A stretch of 64,000 nucleotides of DNA from Nocardia sp. NBC_00403 (GTDB lineage: Bacteria > Actinomycetota > Actinomycetes > Mycobacteriales > Mycobacteriaceae): the NCBI RefSeq assembly GCF_036046055.1, contig NZ_CP107939.1, positions 1,674,001 to 1,738,000 of the forward strand, given 5' to 3'. Positions 1 to 10,247 of this stretch are shown here, one piece after another. The notes beneath the pieces are model-generated. The model saw nothing but the letters and a program-made list of their open reading frames with translations. It was not told the origin of the DNA and did no database searches. The position numbers were made by a program, and so were the translations under genes. Numbering within the stretch: the stretch's first letter is position 1; each line of letters opens with the position of its first letter.

Positions 1-987
1 CTCGCGGCCGTCGAGGCCCTGGCGCAGGTCCTGCACCGCGGCGGTCAGCTTGGCGACGAAGGTGTCGTAGACCGGCGCTTCCACATACACCCGCTCCACC
101 GAGATGCACACCTGGCCGGCATTGAACATGCCGCCGAAGGCGATGCCGTGCGCGGCCCGATCCAGGTCGGCGTCGGCAAGCACGATGGCCGGATCCTTGC
201 CGCCCAGTTCCAGGCTGTAGGGGATCAGCCGCTCGACACAGGCCGCGGCGATCTTGCGGCCGGTGGCGGTCGAGCCGGTGAACTGGATGTAGTCGGCGTT
301 ATCGACCACCGCGGCGCCGGTCGCGCCAGTCCCGGTGACCACGGCGAACACCGGCGGCGCACCGATCTCGGCCCAGCCGCGGGCCAGTTCGAGTGCGGAA
401 AGCGGGGTCACCTCGGACGGCTTGAGGAGCACGGCGGCACCGGCCGCCAGCGCCGGAATCACGTCGATCACCGGCATGGCCAGCGGGAAGTTCCACGGCG
501 TTATGACGCCGACGACCGGGTAGGGCTTGTACACCGTGGTGAGCTTCTTGACCCGGCCCAGCGGGCTGTGCGGCGAGGGGTGTTCGTCGGCGAGGAACTT
601 CGCGGCGCGGCGCGCGTAATAGCCGGTCAGATCTACCGAGAACGCGGGATCGATGAGGGCGTCCACGCGCGGCTTGCTCGTCTCCGACTGCAACACATCG
701 GCGAGGTGTTCGGTGTTGTCGAGCAGCCAGTCCTGCAGCTTCAGCAGCCATTGTTTGCGGCCGTCGGGGCCGATGGCCTCCCATTCCGGCTGATAGAGCC
801 GAAGTTCGCGCACCTTGGCTGCGACCGCGTCCTTGTTCTGGTCGGGTACGGTGCCGACGACCTCGCCGGTACCGGGATTGCGCACCTCGATGACGGCCGG
901 CTCGACCGCAGGCTCGACCTTCTTCGCGGGCGTCTTGCGTGCCGGGGCCTTCTTGGCCGCGCCGGTCGCGGATTCGGTGTTGGTCAC
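1..987 (-). CDS. Aldehyde dehydrogenase, succinate-semialdehyde type (3' end outside the window)
   Basis: NAD(P)-dependent aldehyde dehydrogenase oxidising an aldehyde to the acid. The 329 residues present hold the N-terminal cofactor domain with the TPWNFPLAMP motif, the catalytic glutamate region (LELGGKDP) and the nucleophile cysteine in GQVCISVERVYVE; the rest lies beyond base 1. The start is a GTG at 987, preceded by GGAGAAC. The first 25 residues are an Ala/Lys/Pro-rich tail (AAKKAPARKTPAKK) not typical of the family. It diverges from a PucR-type regulator that may control it. The family is certain; the exact substrate is inferred only from resemblance to succinate-semialdehyde dehydrogenases. 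Confidence 0.9.
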   Translation of the reverse strand, partial: MTNTESATGAAKKAPARKTPAKKVEPAVEPAVIEVRNPGTGEVVGTVPDQNKDAVAAKVRELRLYQPEWEAIGPDGRKQWLLKLQDWLLDNTEHLADVLQSETSKPRVDALIDPAFSVDLTGYYARRAAKFLADEHPSPHSPLGRVKKLTTVYKPYPVVGVITPWNFPLAMPVIDVIPALAAGAAVLLKPSEVTPLSALELARGWAEIGAPPVFAVVTGTGATGAAVVDNADYIQFTGSTATGRKIAAACVERLIPYSLELGGKDPAIVLADADLDRAAHGIAFGGMFNAGQVCISVERVYVEAPVYDTFVAKLTAAVQDLRQGLDGRE

Positions 988-1037
988 TGCTGTTCTCCCA
1001 CTGACGTTGTGCTGTGCACCGCTGGCGAACGAATACT

Positions 1038-1051
1038 GTGAATCAGTTCAC
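1038..1051. promoter_or_regulatory. Dyad GTGAA-N4-TTCAC with adjacent -10-like hexamer
   Basis: A perfect 5-bp inverted repeat lies in the divergent aldehyde dehydrogenase/PucR intergenic region, just before a TATGAT hexamer (from 1057) that could serve the regulator gene. It may be a binding site for the PucR protein, but such a short dyad could be chance. Confidence 0.3.
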
Positions 1052-1149
1052 TGACCTATGATCGTGGCACAAGTGTGCGGGACTTTCTTGGACCGATTTG
1101 TCAACGAATGCGGCAGAATTTGTTCTCGAGGCACAAATCGGAGGAAATC

Positions 1150-2448
1150 ATGACGTACAGCGCGCGAGCCAGGGCCGACGCGGTCGGGCCCAGCAGCGAA
1201 GTAGTACGCGACTGGCTCGTCGAATACGTATACGAAACGATGCGCAGCGAGGCGCTGGAACAGGTCGTCGACCGACTCGACGGCGCGATCGTCGCGCGCA
1301 TCCCGGAGCTATCCGATCGCGATATCCGCCGCGACCTCGCGGCGAGCACCCGCGCACACGCCAGGGTGGTACTGAGCGGACTCACCAGCGACACTTTCGA
1401 ATTCACCTTGCCCGAGGAGGCGCACGCATTCGCGCGCACGCTGGCCCGGCGCGGCTATGACCTGCGGCTGCTGCTGCGGACCTATCACGTGGGGCAGGAG
1501 GCGGTGCTCGAGTACATGACCGAGGCCATCGACAGGCGGACACCGCCACCAGAGATCGAGCGCGCGGTACTGCTGCGCCTGTTCGAGCGGTCGACCAGAT
1601 GGGTGAGCACCTCGGTGGAGATGCTCACCGACACCTACATGGAGGAGCGGGAGCGGGTGCTGCGCGCCGCCCTCAACCGGCGCACCGAAACCGTGCACGC
1701 CCTGCTGGCCGGTGACGAACCGGATGTCGAGCAGGCCTCGCTGCGCCTGGGCTACCGGCTCGGCCAGCAGCACCTTGCCTTCGTGCTATGGACCGACGAG
1801 CCCGCGGGCGGTGACGGTGAGACGAGTGGTCTGCTGGACCGGGTCGCCGCGCGGCTCGCGGTGGCCCTCGGCAGCGGCCGAGTCCTCAGCATGCCGTCGG
1901 GTGCCAGCGGGATGTGGGCGTGGGTCGGCCTCGACGATGAGCAGCACGCCGCGGAACTGGCCGCGCCGGGTCGGTTGGCGCGCATGACCGCGGGACTGGT
2001 GGAGCCGCCGGTGCGGGTCGCCTTCGGGGTGCCCGCCGTGCAGGTCGCGGGTTTTCGGCAGAGTCATCGTGAAGCGGTCGCGGCCAGACAGGTCGCCGAG
2101 CGCGGGCCGGTGGATGCCGATCGGGTCACGAGCTATCGCGAGGTGGAGATCGCCCACCTCGTAGGCGGCGACGACGCGGCCATGCGCGCGCTCATCGGCA
2201 GGGAGTTACGCGTGCTTTCCGGTCGTGACGCCAATGCCGCACGGCTGCGCGAGACGCTGCACGCTTACCTGAAAAGCCATCGCAGCCCGGAGGCCGCGGC
2301 GAAACTGCTTGGGGTGCACAAGAACACGATTCGCTACCGGATCCAGCGAATCGAGGAACTGCTCGGTCATCCGATCGAAGCGCGCAGTCTGCCGTTGGAA
2401 CTCGCGCTGACCTGCGTCGCTACTTATGGTGTCGACGCGCTGCCGTGA
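1150..2448 (+). CDS. PucR/CdaR-family transcriptional regulator
   Basis: DNA-binding regulator of 432 residues. The N-terminal half (about 15-165) resembles the RsbRD N-terminal helical domain, the middle the GGDEF-like domain of PucR proteins, and the C terminus carries the PucR helix-turn-helix (RLRETLHAYLKSHRS..AAKLLGVHKNTIRYRIQRIEELLG). The ATG at 1150 is chosen because AATCGGAGGAAATC precedes it with good spacing; an in-frame upstream GTG exists but has no ribosome site. It is divergent from the aldehyde dehydrogenase gene, the usual arrangement for a local regulator of such an enzyme. The effector is unknown. Confidence 0.87.
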   Translation: MTYSARARADAVGPSSEVVRDWLVEYVYETMRSEALEQVVDRLDGAIVARIPELSDRDIRRDLAASTRAHARVVLSGLTSDTFEFTLPEEAHAFARTLARRGYDLRLLLRTYHVGQEAVLEYMTEAIDRRTPPPEIERAVLLRLFERSTRWVSTSVEMLTDTYMEERERVLRAALNRRTETVHALLAGDEPDVEQASLRLGYRLGQQHLAFVLWTDEPAGGDGETSGLLDRVAARLAVALGSGRVLSMPSGASGMWAWVGLDDEQHAAELAAPGRLARMTAGLVEPPVRVAFGVPAVQVAGFRQSHREAVAARQVAERGPVDADRVTSYREVEIAHLVGGDDAAMRALIGRELRVLSGRDANAARLRETLHAYLKSHRSPEAAAKLLGVHKNTIRYRIQRIEELLGHPIEARSLPLELALTCVATYGVDALP

Positions 2449-2471
2449 TCGGATGGTCGACGCTGTGGCCG

Positions 2472-2696
2472 TTACTCTTCGCGGGGCGGCTCGACTCTGC
2501 CGTCGGGTAGATCGGCAAGCAGCTGGGTCGTTGCTGCGGCAATGGCCGCGACGGCCTTGTCGACGGCGGCTTTCGTAGTGGTGCTCAGGCCGGAAACGCC
2601 ACCGACCGTGCGCACGTACTGCAGTGCGGCAGCATAGATTTCCTGCTCGGTAGGGGCAGGATCCAGGCCACGCAGGAGGGTGATGTTTCCACTCAT
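2472..2696 (-). CDS. DUF2277 family small protein
   Basis: A 74-residue acidic-tailed protein. The sequence MSGNITLLRGLDPAPTEQEI followed by AALQYVRTVGG matches the layout of DUF2277 proteins, which normally begin MCRNI and have (F/L)-P-P-AT-EEI then AALQ(F/Y)VRK. Here the second residue Cys-Arg of the family is replaced by Ser-Gly. It is convergent with the PucR-type gene, 23 bp from its stop. Function is unknown. Confidence 0.72.
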   Translation of the reverse strand: MSGNITLLRGLDPAPTEQEIYAAALQYVRTVGGVSGLSTTTKAAVDKAVAAIAAATTQLLADLPDGRVEPPREE

Positions 2697-2930
2697 GGAT
2701 GCACATTAGCCCTCTGTACCGTCTGCGGCAGGGCAAGAATCCCAGGACAGGGAAAAAACAGGAAAAAATCAGGTTTAAATTGCTGGGACGGCGAACGGCG
2801 CTTGTCGGACGCGCACTGTGGTGGTTGCTCGGGTCGCCACCGGCGGATCGAATTCCGCCGGCCCGACACCGGTCGATTCCCTTGGCGATTACTCAGGTTG
2901 TTTCAAGATCGATGGGGAACAATCGGGGGC

Positions 2931-3764
2931 ATGCCTGCCCGCGGTGTGCCCACTCTGACCACGTTCCCCTACGAAGAGCTGGACAAGCGGGAAGAGGACC
3001 ATTGGTCCGGCGCCGCGGTCTCCGAGAACGAACTGCGATCGTTGGCGCTCGGCGCCTTCTATTCGGCCCGATGGGACGCCTTCCACGACGCGCTGCTGCT
3101 CGGCCCCGAACGCGAACATCCGCTCGGTGATCGCCGCGAACTCGCTATCGACACGCTGACCGGTGCCTGGGGCATCACCGACGGCACCGAGGCGCAGGCG
3201 TCGATGGAACAGCTGCTCGACGGCATGCACGCGCCGCTGTACGCCATGGTGCATCCGCTGGTGATGGCCTCGATCAACGCGAGCGAGCGGGATCGGTTCG
3301 GCGAGCGGGCCGATCGGCACCGCGCCTTTCTGCGTCAGGTCGGCTCGTTCCGTGGCATGGACAATCCCGAGGCGCTCGTGCGCGATTACGACATCTGGTC
3401 GCAGGCGATCAAGATCGGTTTCACCGATCACCTTGCCCGGCCGCTGCCGAGTGATATCCACGCCTGGGACCTGGCCCGGGTTGTTGCGGTGGCTCGAATG
3501 GCTTTCACCGCAGGCTATCTCGACTCCGACGTCGCATGGGGCTACCTGGCGCGCGCCTTGCCGCTGGCGCAGCGCAAATATAAGAACTGGCGCCAGTTCG
3601 GCGATGCCTACCTCACCGGCTGGACCTACTGGCAGGCCTGCGAGGACCTGGCCGAACTCAAGAACGGCGGCGTCGACCGGCGCATGGAACTGCTGCGTCT
3701 GTGGACCCGCCCGACCAGCCCGTGGCGGCGGATCGGTTTGCAGTCAGTTCCCGTCGGGGAGTGA
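2931..3764 (+). CDS. DUF1266 domain-containing protein
   Basis: A 277-residue soluble protein. The C-terminal two thirds have the DUF1266 pattern: an aromatic-rich helical segment with DIWSQAIKIGF, then AWDLARVVAVARMAFTAGYLD, ALPLAQRKYKNWRQFGDAYLTGWTYW. Family members in enterobacteria (YbeR/YbeU type) are of unknown function. The start is the ATG at 2931, after the purine-rich AATCGGGGGC; a longer in-frame GTG start is possible but weaker. The gene overlaps the convergent gene at its 3' end by 21 bases. Confidence 0.75.
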   Translation: MPARGVPTLTTFPYEELDKREEDHWSGAAVSENELRSLALGAFYSARWDAFHDALLLGPEREHPLGDRRELAIDTLTGAWGITDGTEAQASMEQLLDGMHAPLYAMVHPLVMASINASERDRFGERADRHRAFLRQVGSFRGMDNPEALVRDYDIWSQAIKIGFTDHLARPLPSDIHAWDLARVVAVARMAFTAGYLDSDVAWGYLARALPLAQRKYKNWRQFGDAYLTGWTYWQACEDLAELKNGGVDRRMELLRLWTRPTSPWRRIGLQSVPVGE

Positions 3765-4691
3765 CCGCAGGATCCCGCGCCCGTAGCGCTGGAACTGCGT
3801 GTCGTCGACCATGCCGAGCGAATGCCGCTCGACCAGTAGCTCCCACTCGGAATACAGCTGCGAGACACCGGGATCGGCCGGACCTGCCGCGCCGTCCGCG
3901 GAGTCACGCCGGACGGCGAAGTTCACCGCGCAGGTGACCCGCTCGGTGTCGGCCCGGTCGGTGCCGGTGAAATGCAACGTCATATTGCCGTCGTGCACGT
4001 CGATGCCGGTCTCGCCGCGGATCGAGCCGATCTCACCCGGCGCCGGCGCTGAGCCCTCGGTGGTGCGGGCCCACAGCACGGCGGGGATGGGTAACTCGTA
4101 TGCGTAGCGCGGACCGGTGCCGATGGAAACGAACAGCACCCGTCCGGTGGTCGCCGCAAGCAGTCCCGGTCCGCTGCCCGCAGGCGGGTGCGCCACCGCG
4201 ATCGCGGTCTCCAGCACGTATTCGTCCACTGTGACATAGCGATGCAGTGCGGCTATCGCCGACTTCGCTTCGCGCTTGGGTGCCATCCTGCGCACGGCAC
4301 GATCCACGTCCGCGCGTGTCGGTCCGGCCTTGCCCCACGCAGGGGCGGGCGGGTTCAGATCGGGGGCGGCCACGTCGATGCGCTGCGAGCTCGAGATCTG
4401 ATCGTTGATCCGATCGACGATCTCGGTCGCTGCGGGGACATCGTGTTCTGCTATCAATACCGGTAGAGGGGTGCGGTCCGCCGGCACGCCTGTGAGCACC
4501 GGAGTGGGGTAACGAAGGTAGATCTCGATTACGACGGCGTCATCGGCGCGCCGGTTCAGTCGGACCTTCAGCAGGTCCGTGACCGGCACATCCAGTACGC
4601 GCTCGCCATCGGTGCCCGGTCGCAGGACGATCAGTCGCCCGCGCCCGTGCCGCACTATCGCTGTGGGTGTCCGTAGCTCGACTATGTCCAT
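3744..4691 (-). CDS. Hypothetical protein with SHOCT-like C terminus
   Basis: A 315-residue soluble protein with no sure family assignment. It seems to hold two beta-rich PH-like halves (about 1-100 and 150-260; the second includes LLAATTGRVLFVSIGTG, as in bacterial PH/YokE-like modules) joined by a linker rich in Pro and Lys. The last 35 residues (SEWELLVERHSLGMVDDTQF..YGRGIL) resemble a short C-terminal SHOCT-type helical hairpin. It is transcribed towards the DUF1266 gene with a 21-base overlap. No signal peptide or membrane segment is visible. Confidence 0.65.
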   Translation of the reverse strand: MDIVELRTPTAIVRHGRGRLIVLRPGTDGERVLDVPVTDLLKVRLNRRADDAVVIEIYLRYPTPVLTGVPADRTPLPVLIAEHDVPAATEIVDRINDQISSSQRIDVAAPDLNPPAPAWGKAGPTRADVDRAVRRMAPKREAKSAIAALHRYVTVDEYVLETAIAVAHPPAGSGPGLLAATTGRVLFVSIGTGPRYAYELPIPAVLWARTTEGSAPAPGEIGSIRGETGIDVHDGNMTLHFTGTDRADTERVTCAVNFAVRRDSADGAAGPADPGVSQLYSEWELLVERHSLGMVDDTQFQRYGRGILRSLPDGN

Positions 4692-5077
4692 ACCCCCTGC
4701 GCTCTTGTCTGATTTGCGGCGCTCGCGGTGCCCTGCGTGGTTACGCTGCGCTACCGCCTTCGGGCCCGTCGCTCACGCCGCAGTGTTGTGTCGTCGCTCA
4801 CGATAGGCCGAACATGCCATGATTGTGACCACTTGGAGTAACCCGACCGGAGACCTCGGGAACCACCGTCGTTCCCCGGCCGTTTACCTGTCGAACTGCA
4901 CCAACTGCCGAACTGCGCGATGTATCGAGTAGACCGTACGCGGTAACGTGGCATGTCCGCATCCGAACCCACCCGGAATCCGGCTGGGAGCAGGGTGAGA
5001 ACTGGCACCGCCGACCCCGACGCTTCGCAGGCATGCACCGGAGAACCGGAAAGGACTGGCCGCCCGGCCTACGCTCT
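4692..5077. other. Intergenic region upstream of ftsH
   Basis: No gene is supported in these 386 bases. They contain dispersed repeat copy A (4715-4782) and presumably the ftsH promoter; no convincing -35/-10 pair could be fixed by eye. Confidence 0.6.
4715..4782 (+). repeat. Dispersed repeat element, copy A
   Basis: A 46-base core at 4736-4781 matches cores at 59150-59195 (same strand) and 60468-60513 (opposite strand), with about 6 mismatches to the first. It begins CGTGGTTACGCTGCGCTACC and ends CGTCGCTCACGCCGC. The flank to the left (GCGGCGCTCGCGG..CCCTG) is also shared with copy B. This copy is intergenic, unlike B and C. Confidence 0.7.
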
Positions 5078-7477
5078 ATGAACCGCAAGACTGTGTTTCG
5101 CACCCTGGCCATAGTCTCGGGCATCTTGCTCGTGATCTATGCGTTCAGCTATTTCGGCAATGACACGCGCGGCTGGAAGAGCGTCGACACCTCGGTGGCG
5201 TTGACTCAGCTGAACGACAAGAGCAACGTCAAGAACGTCCAGATCGACGACCGCGAGCAGCAGCTGCGTATCGAGCTGAACAATGGCAACGACGCAACCA
5301 GTGGCTCCAACAAGATCATCGCCAAGTATCCGGGCGGTGGCGAGGCGTCCGCGCAAGTATTCGAAGCTCTGCAGAAATCCGGCGCGCCGTTCAACACCGT
5401 GGTCAAACAGGAGAGCTGGTTCACCCAGATCCTGCTGTTCGTGCTGCCGATGGTGATTCTGCTCGGCCTCTTCATTTTCGTGATGTCCCGGATGCAGGGC
5501 GGTGGTCGCGGCGGCATGATGGGCTTCGGTAAATCGAAGGCCAAACAGCTGTCCAAGGACATGCCCAAAACCACATTCGCGGATGTGGCAGGCGCCGACG
5601 AGGCTGTCGAAGAGCTGTACGAAATCAAGGACTTCCTGCAGAACCCGGTGCGCTATCAGGCGCTCGGCGCGAAGATTCCGAAGGGCGTGCTGCTCTACGG
5701 TCCGCCGGGAACCGGTAAGACGCTGCTGGCCCGCGCCGTCGCAGGTGAGGCGGGCGTGCCGTTCTTCACCATCTCCGGTTCGGACTTCGTCGAGATGTTC
5801 GTCGGTGTCGGCGCCTCCCGGGTGCGCGACCTGTTCGAGCAGGCCAAGCAGAACAGCCCGTGCATCATTTTCGTCGACGAGATCGACGCGGTCGGCCGCC
5901 AGCGCGGCGCCGGCCTCGGCGGCGGTCACGACGAGCGCGAGCAGACCCTCAACCAGTTGCTCGTCGAGATGGACGGCTTCGGCGACCGCACCGGTGTGAT
6001 CCTGATCGCGGCCACCAACCGCCCCGACATCCTCGACCCGGCGCTGCTGCGTCCGGGCCGGTTCGACCGGCAGATCCCGGTCAGCAATCCCGACCTCGCC
6101 GGTCGTCGCGCCATCCTGCGGGTGCACTCGCAGGGCAAGCCGATCGCGCCCGAGGCCGATCTCGACGGTCTGGCCAAGCGCACCGTCGGCATGTCCGGCG
6201 CGGACCTCGCGAATGTGATCAACGAGGCCGCCCTGCTCACCGCGCGTGAGAACGGCGCGGTGATCACCGGCGAACAGCTCGAGGAATCGGTCGACCGCGT
6301 TGTCGGCGGTCCGCGCCGCAAGAGCCGGATCATCAGCGAGCACGAGAAGAAGATCACCGCCTACCACGAGGGTGGCCACACCCTTGCCGCGTGGGCGATG
6401 CCGGATATCGAGCCGGTCTACAAGGTCACCATCCTGGCCCGCGGTCGCACCGGCGGTCACGCCATGACGGTGCCCGAGGACGACAAGGGCCTGATGACCC
6501 GCTCGGAGATGATCGCCCGCCTGGTGATGGCGATGGGCGGCCGTGCGGCCGAGGAACTGGTGTTCCACGAGCCGACCACCGGTGCGTCCTCGGATATCGA
6601 CCAGGCGACCAAGATCGCGCGCGCGATGGTCACCGAATACGGCATGAGCGCTCGCCTCGGCGCGGTGCGCTACGGCCAGGAACAGGGTGACCCGTTCCTC
6701 GGTCGCTCGATGGGCATGGGTTCGGACTACTCGCACGAGGTCGCGGGCGCCATCGACGAGGAGGTGCGCAACCTGATCGAGGCCGCGCACACCGAGGCGT
6801 GGGCGATTCTCAACGAGTACCGCGACGTGCTCGATGTCCTCGCGACCGCGCTGCTGGAGCGAGAGACGTTGCACCGCAAGGATCTCGAGGAACTGCTCGC
6901 CACGGTGGAGAAGCGGCCGCGGATCACCGCGTTCAACGACTTCGGTGATCGACTGCCCTCGGACAAGCCGCCGGTGAAGACGCCGGGCGAGCTGGCCGCC
7001 GAGCGCGGCGAGCCGTGGCCGCCGCCGGAGTCGCCGGTGCCGCCGGTGCCCGCGGGTACCGCTGCCAACGGCTACCTCGAGCCGGGCTACCAGAACCCGC
7101 CGCAGTACGGCTACCCCACACCGCCCGCGACCGGTTATCCGCTGCCGCAGGCCCCGACGGCGGCCTACCCGCGCCAGGGTGGTGCGACGCACGGCTCGCG
7201 GCCGGACTACGGCGCTCCGGCCGGTTGGTCGGCGCCGGGCTGGCCGCCTCGGGACGAGCCGCAGCAGCAGCCCGGGCAACCGGGCTACGGCGGCGGCCGG
7301 CCGGGTCAGGGCGACCCGCAGACACGGCACGGCTATCAGCAGCCGTGGCATCAGCCACCGGGTGGCCAGCCGGGTCCCGGTCGCGGCGATCAGGGCGGCT
7401 ACGACGAGCAGGGACGGGCCAACCCGGCCGACGAGGGCGACAATCGCGATTGGGATGGACCGAACGGTCGGCACTGA
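5078..7477 (+). CDS. ftsH: ATP-dependent zinc metalloprotease FtsH
   Basis: Membrane-anchored AAA+ protease that degrades misfolded and short-lived membrane and cytosolic proteins. The 799 residues show an N-terminal membrane helix, a periplasmic segment, a second helix ([19 protein letters not shown]), the AAA+ domain with Walker A GPPGTGKT (from about residue 208), Walker [10 protein letters not shown] and the second region of homology, then the zinc site HEGGH (430-434) and the third-ligand region [11 protein letters not shown]. About 150 C-terminal residues are a disordered Pro/Gly/Gln/Tyr-rich tail, much longer than in E. coli FtsH. MNRKT at 5078 matches the mycobacterial N terminus; an ATG at 5033 is in frame but unlikely. 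Confidence 0.96.
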   Translation: MNRKTVFRTLAIVSGILLVIYAFSYFGNDTRGWKSVDTSVALTQLNDKSNVKNVQIDDREQQLRIELNNGNDATSGSNKIIAKYPGGGEASAQVFEALQKSGAPFNTVVKQESWFTQILLFVLPMVILLGLFIFVMSRMQGGGRGGMMGFGKSKAKQLSKDMPKTTFADVAGADEAVEELYEIKDFLQNPVRYQALGAKIPKGVLLYGPPGTGKTLLARAVAGEAGVPFFTISGSDFVEMFVGVGASRVRDLFEQAKQNSPCIIFVDEIDAVGRQRGAGLGGGHDEREQTLNQLLVEMDGFGDRTGVILIAATNRPDILDPALLRPGRFDRQIPVSNPDLAGRRAILRVHSQGKPIAPEADLDGLAKRTVGMSGADLANVINEAALLTARENGAVITGEQLEESVDRVVGGPRRKSRIISEHEKKITAYHEGGHTLAAWAMPDIEPVYKVTILARGRTGGHAMTVPEDDKGLMTRSEMIARLVMAMGGRAAEELVFHEPTTGASSDIDQATKIARAMVTEYGMSARLGAVRYGQEQGDPFLGRSMGMGSDYSHEVAGAIDEEVRNLIEAAHTEAWAILNEYRDVLDVLATALLERETLHRKDLEELLATVEKRPRITAFNDFGDRLPSDKPPVKTPGELAAERGEPWPPPESPVPPVPAGTAANGYLEPGYQNPPQYGYPTPPATGYPLPQAPTAAYPRQGGATHGSRPDYGAPAGWSAPGWPPRDEPQQQPGQPGYGGGRPGQGDPQTRHGYQQPWHQPPGGQPGPGRGDQGGYDEQGRANPADEGDNRDWDGPNGRH

Positions 7478-7514
7478 AACGGTGGCGGCGGTCTCGGGAC
7501 CCGAGTGGTCCCGA

Positions 7515-7544
7515 GCTGCCGCCTTCGGGCCCGTCGTTCGTGCC
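7515..7544 (+). repeat. Partial dispersed repeat, copy D
   Basis: Thirty bases (GCTGCCGCCTTCGGGCCCGT then CGTTCGTGCC) align with the second half of copy A at 4750-4779 with about four mismatches. It lies between ftsH and folE. The match is short and GC-rich, so it is less secure than copies A-C. Confidence 0.4.
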
Positions 7545-7621
7545 ACGGCCAGCGACGATTAGGCTCGACCATCGGGGTGCCGAGTAATTGCCGGCACCCG
7601 AGATTTTGGAGGTGTCCTCGA

Positions 7622-8335
7622 TTGTCGGCCAAGAATCATGTCGGCGGCCACGCGCTAGCGGAGTCGGGCGGTGGCCAGTCGGAGAACGGCCAGTCGGACA
7701 ACCGCGAGCACCACGGTGCAGGCTCGGCTGTTGCCAAGCCGGAACTCGTCGCCCTGGAGACCGGTAGGCCGTTCGACCAGGACCGCGCCGAAGCCGCAAT
7801 CCGAGAGTTGCTGCTCGCGGTCGGGGAGAACCCGGACCGTCCCGGCCTGCTCGACACCCCATCCCGCGTTGCCCGCGCCTACCGAGAGATGTTCGCCGGC
7901 CTCTACATCGAGCCGGATTCGGTGCTGAACACCACCTTCGACGAGGGCCATCAGGAGCTCGTGCTGGTGCGCGACATCCCGATGTACTCGACCTGTGAGC
8001 ACCACCTGGTCTCTTTTCACGGTGTCGCGCACGTCGGGTACATCCCCGGCCCGCACGGCCGGGTGACCGGACTATCGAAGCTGGCGCGGCTGGTCGATCT
8101 CTACGCCAAGCGCCCCCAGGTGCAGGAACGCCTGACCAGTCAGATCGCCGATGCTGTCATGCGCAAGCTGGACCCGCGCGGCGCGATCGTGGTGGTGGAG
8201 GCCGAGCATCTGTGCATGGCGATGCGCGGCATCCGCAAGCCGGGCGCAAGCACCACCACCTCAGCGGTGCGCGGCCTGCTGCAATCCAGTGCCGCCTCGC
8301 GGGCGGAGGCCCTCGATCTCATTCTGCGGAAGTGA
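7622..8335 (+). CDS. folE: GTP cyclohydrolase I
   Basis: First enzyme of folate synthesis, converting GTP to 7,8-dihydroneopterin triphosphate in the cytosol. It has 237 residues with the zinc/active-site motif [32 protein letters not shown] and the C-terminal [16 protein letters not shown] signature carrying the second zinc cysteine. The start is a TTG at 7622 because a clear GGAGGT sits 8 bases upstream; the first 30 residues are a variable Gly/Ser/Gln tail. It is the first gene of the folE-folP-folB-folK cluster and its stop overlaps the folP start. Confidence 0.95.
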   Translation: MSAKNHVGGHALAESGGGQSENGQSDNREHHGAGSAVAKPELVALETGRPFDQDRAEAAIRELLLAVGENPDRPGLLDTPSRVARAYREMFAGLYIEPDSVLNTTFDEGHQELVLVRDIPMYSTCEHHLVSFHGVAHVGYIPGPHGRVTGLSKLARLVDLYAKRPQVQERLTSQIADAVMRKLDPRGAIVVVEAEHLCMAMRGIRKPGASTTTSAVRGLLQSSAASRAEALDLILRK

Positions 8336-9225
8336 GTGAGTTCGCGGTGTCCGGTCCCGGGAATGTCACTCCACGTGGGGGACGCTCCTGCGTGGTGATG
8401 GGTGTCGTCAATGTCACCAGCGACTCCTTCTCCGACGGCGGCAAGTACCTCGACCCCGGTCTGGCCATCGCACACGGCATCGAGTTGTTCGAGGCCGGCG
8501 CGGACATCGTCGATGTGGGGGGTGAATCGACTCGCCCCGGCGCCGTCCGGATCGATCCGGAGACCGAGGCGGCTCGGGTGGTTCCCGTTATTCGCGGCCT
8601 GGTTGCCGCGGGCGTGCCGACCAGCGTCGACACCATGCGCGCCAGTGTGGCCGATGCGGCGCTCGCGGCCGGAGTCAGCGTGGTGAACGACGTCTCGGGT
8701 GGTCGCTCCGACCCGGACATGGTGAAAGTCGTCGCCGCGGCCGATGCGCCGTGGATTCTCATGCATTGGCGAGCGGGCGCCGACTATCGGCACACCGGAC
8801 CCGCCGACCAGTACGACAATGTCGTCGCCGAGGTGCTCGCCGAGCTGTCCGCGCAGGTGGAGCTGGCCGTTGCGGCCGGTGTCGATCCGGGCAGGTTGAT
8901 CCTGGATCCCGGCCTAGGTTTCGCCAAGAACGCCGAACACAATTGGGCACTGCTCGGTGCGCTCCCCGAATTGGTCGGCAACGGATTGCCGATTCTCATC
9001 GGAGCGTCGCGCAAACGTTTTCTCGGCGCGCTACTCGCCGATGCCGCGGGCCCCCGCCCACCGGATGGTCGCGAGACCGCCACCGCGACCATTTCGGCGC
9101 TGGCCGCCCAGCATGGCGCCTGGGGCGTGCGCGTGCACGATGTCCGCGCCTCCCTGGATGCCATTGCCGTCACCGACGCCTGGCAGCGCGCCGCCGGGCA
9201 GAATTCGCGAGGAGCCGACCGATGA
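8332..9225 (+). CDS. folP: Dihydropteroate synthase
   Basis: Condenses 6-hydroxymethyl-dihydropterin pyrophosphate with p-aminobenzoate; the sulfonamide target. The 297 residues form a TIM barrel with the signatures [54 protein letters not shown] and the SRKRF phosphate site. The GTG at 8332 overlaps the folE stop (GTGA), implying translational coupling. A second GTG 15 bases later is possible. Confidence 0.95.
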   Translation: MSEFAVSGPGNVTPRGGRSCVVMGVVNVTSDSFSDGGKYLDPGLAIAHGIELFEAGADIVDVGGESTRPGAVRIDPETEAARVVPVIRGLVAAGVPTSVDTMRASVADAALAAGVSVVNDVSGGRSDPDMVKVVAAADAPWILMHWRAGADYRHTGPADQYDNVVAEVLAELSAQVELAVAAGVDPGRLILDPGLGFAKNAEHNWALLGALPELVGNGLPILIGASRKRFLGALLADAAGPRPPDGRETATATISALAAQHGAWGVRVHDVRASLDAIAVTDAWQRAAGQNSRGADR

Positions 9226-9593
9226 GCGACCGAATCGAGCTGCGCGGCCTGCGTGCCTTCGGCCATCACGGAGTATTCGAGCACGAACGCCAGGACGGGC
9301 AGGAGTTCATCGTCGACCTCACGGTGTCGGTCGATTTCGCCGTTGCCGCTGCGTCCGACGATCTCGCGGCCACCGTCGATTACGGCAGGCTGGCCGAACG
9401 GGCCGTGCGTATCATCCAGGGCCCGCCGCGCAATCTCATCGAGACGGTGGTCTCCGAGATCGCCGACGACGTAATGACCGATCCGCGCATCCAGTCGGTC
9501 GAGGTGGTGGTGCACAAACCGTCCGCGCCGATTCCGCATACCTTCGCGGATGTGCGGGTTGTCACCGCGCGGCACCGGGAGCGCGCGGCGTGA
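9222..9593 (+). CDS. folB: Dihydroneopterin aldolase
   Basis: Cleaves dihydroneopterin to 6-hydroxymethyl-dihydropterin and glycolaldehyde. At 123 residues it has the normal family length, with the conserved start [19 protein letters not shown], the catalytic-glutamate strand and [19 protein letters not shown] near the C terminus including the catalytic lysine. The ATG overlaps the folP stop (ATGA). Confidence 0.94.
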   Translation: MSDRIELRGLRAFGHHGVFEHERQDGQEFIVDLTVSVDFAVAAASDDLAATVDYGRLAERAVRIIQGPPRNLIETVVSEIADDVMTDPRIQSVEVVVHKPSAPIPHTFADVRVVTARHRERAA

Positions 9594-9701
9594 CATTCCG
9601 CGATGATGCGCCGACGACCCGCGAGGTGTGTTCGTGAGCGAGCGAACCATGTCACAGCGCGCGGTGCGCTCGATGGAGCCGAGCCGCAGCGAGGCGGCGT
9701 C

Positions 9702-10247
9702 GTGAGTAGGGCCGTGCTCTCGATCGGGTCGAACCTGGGGGACCGGCTCGCCCATCTGCGCAGTGTGATCGACGGTTTCGGACCGCGGGTCGTCGCGGTG
9801 TCGCCGGTGTATTCGACCGCGCCGTGGGGCGGGGTCGAACAGGAAGACTATCTGAATGCCGTTGTGCTGGTGGACGATCCGGATTTCGACTGCCGAGACT
9901 GGCTGCTCGGTGGCAGGCGGCTGGAGCAGGCTGCCGATCGGGTTCGCGAGGTGCGCTGGGGCGCAAGGACTCTCGACGTCGATGTGATCTGGTGTGCCGG
10001 AGCGGACGGTACCGCCTGCCGCAGCGCAGATCCGGAACTGACACTGCCGCATCCGCAGGCGCACAATCGGGCCTTCGTCCTCATCCCGTGGCTGGACGTC
10101 GAACCGGACGCGGTGCTCGAGGTCGACGGCATTACCTTGCCGGTGCGCGATCTGGTTGCTGGACTCGACGCCGCCGAACGCGCCGGCGTGCGAGCGACCG
10201 AGTTTTCGTTGGCATCGGCCAAGCCTGCGGAGGGGTCGTTGTCGTGA
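9702..10247 (+). CDS. folK: 2-amino-4-hydroxy-6-hydroxymethyldihydropteridine pyrophosphokinase
   Basis: Transfers pyrophosphate from ATP to 6-hydroxymethyl-dihydropterin, making the folP substrate. The 181 residues include LSIGSNLGDRLAHLR, DYLNAVV, the catalytic RWGARTLDVDVIWC (family: RWGPRTLDLDI) and LPHPQAHNRAFVLIPW. The start is taken as GTG 9702 because it precedes the conserved first strand and follows GAGGCGG. The 108 bases between folB and folK are the only real gap inside the folate cluster. The last four bases overlap the next gene. Confidence 0.93.
   Translation: MSRAVLSIGSNLGDRLAHLRSVIDGFGPRVVAVSPVYSTAPWGGVEQEDYLNAVVLVDDPDFDCRDWLLGGRRLEQAADRVREVRWGARTLDVDVIWCAGADGTACRSADPELTLPHPQAHNRAFVLIPWLDVEPDAVLEVDGITLPVRDLVAGLDAAERAGVRATEFSLASAKPAEGSLS

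Noticed and set aside
1075-1149. Upstream GTG start for the PucR-type regulator
   Set aside because: It adds 25 residues with no family match, while ATG 1150 has a strong ribosome site.
5069-7546. An 825-codon open frame opposite ftsH
   Set aside because: Arg/His-rich composition with no family features; it is the GC-rich shadow of ftsH.
7505-7621. Longer folE starting at GTG 7505
   Set aside because: The extra region overlaps repeat copy D and is Arg/Cys-rich; TTG 7622 has GGAGGT at ideal spacing.
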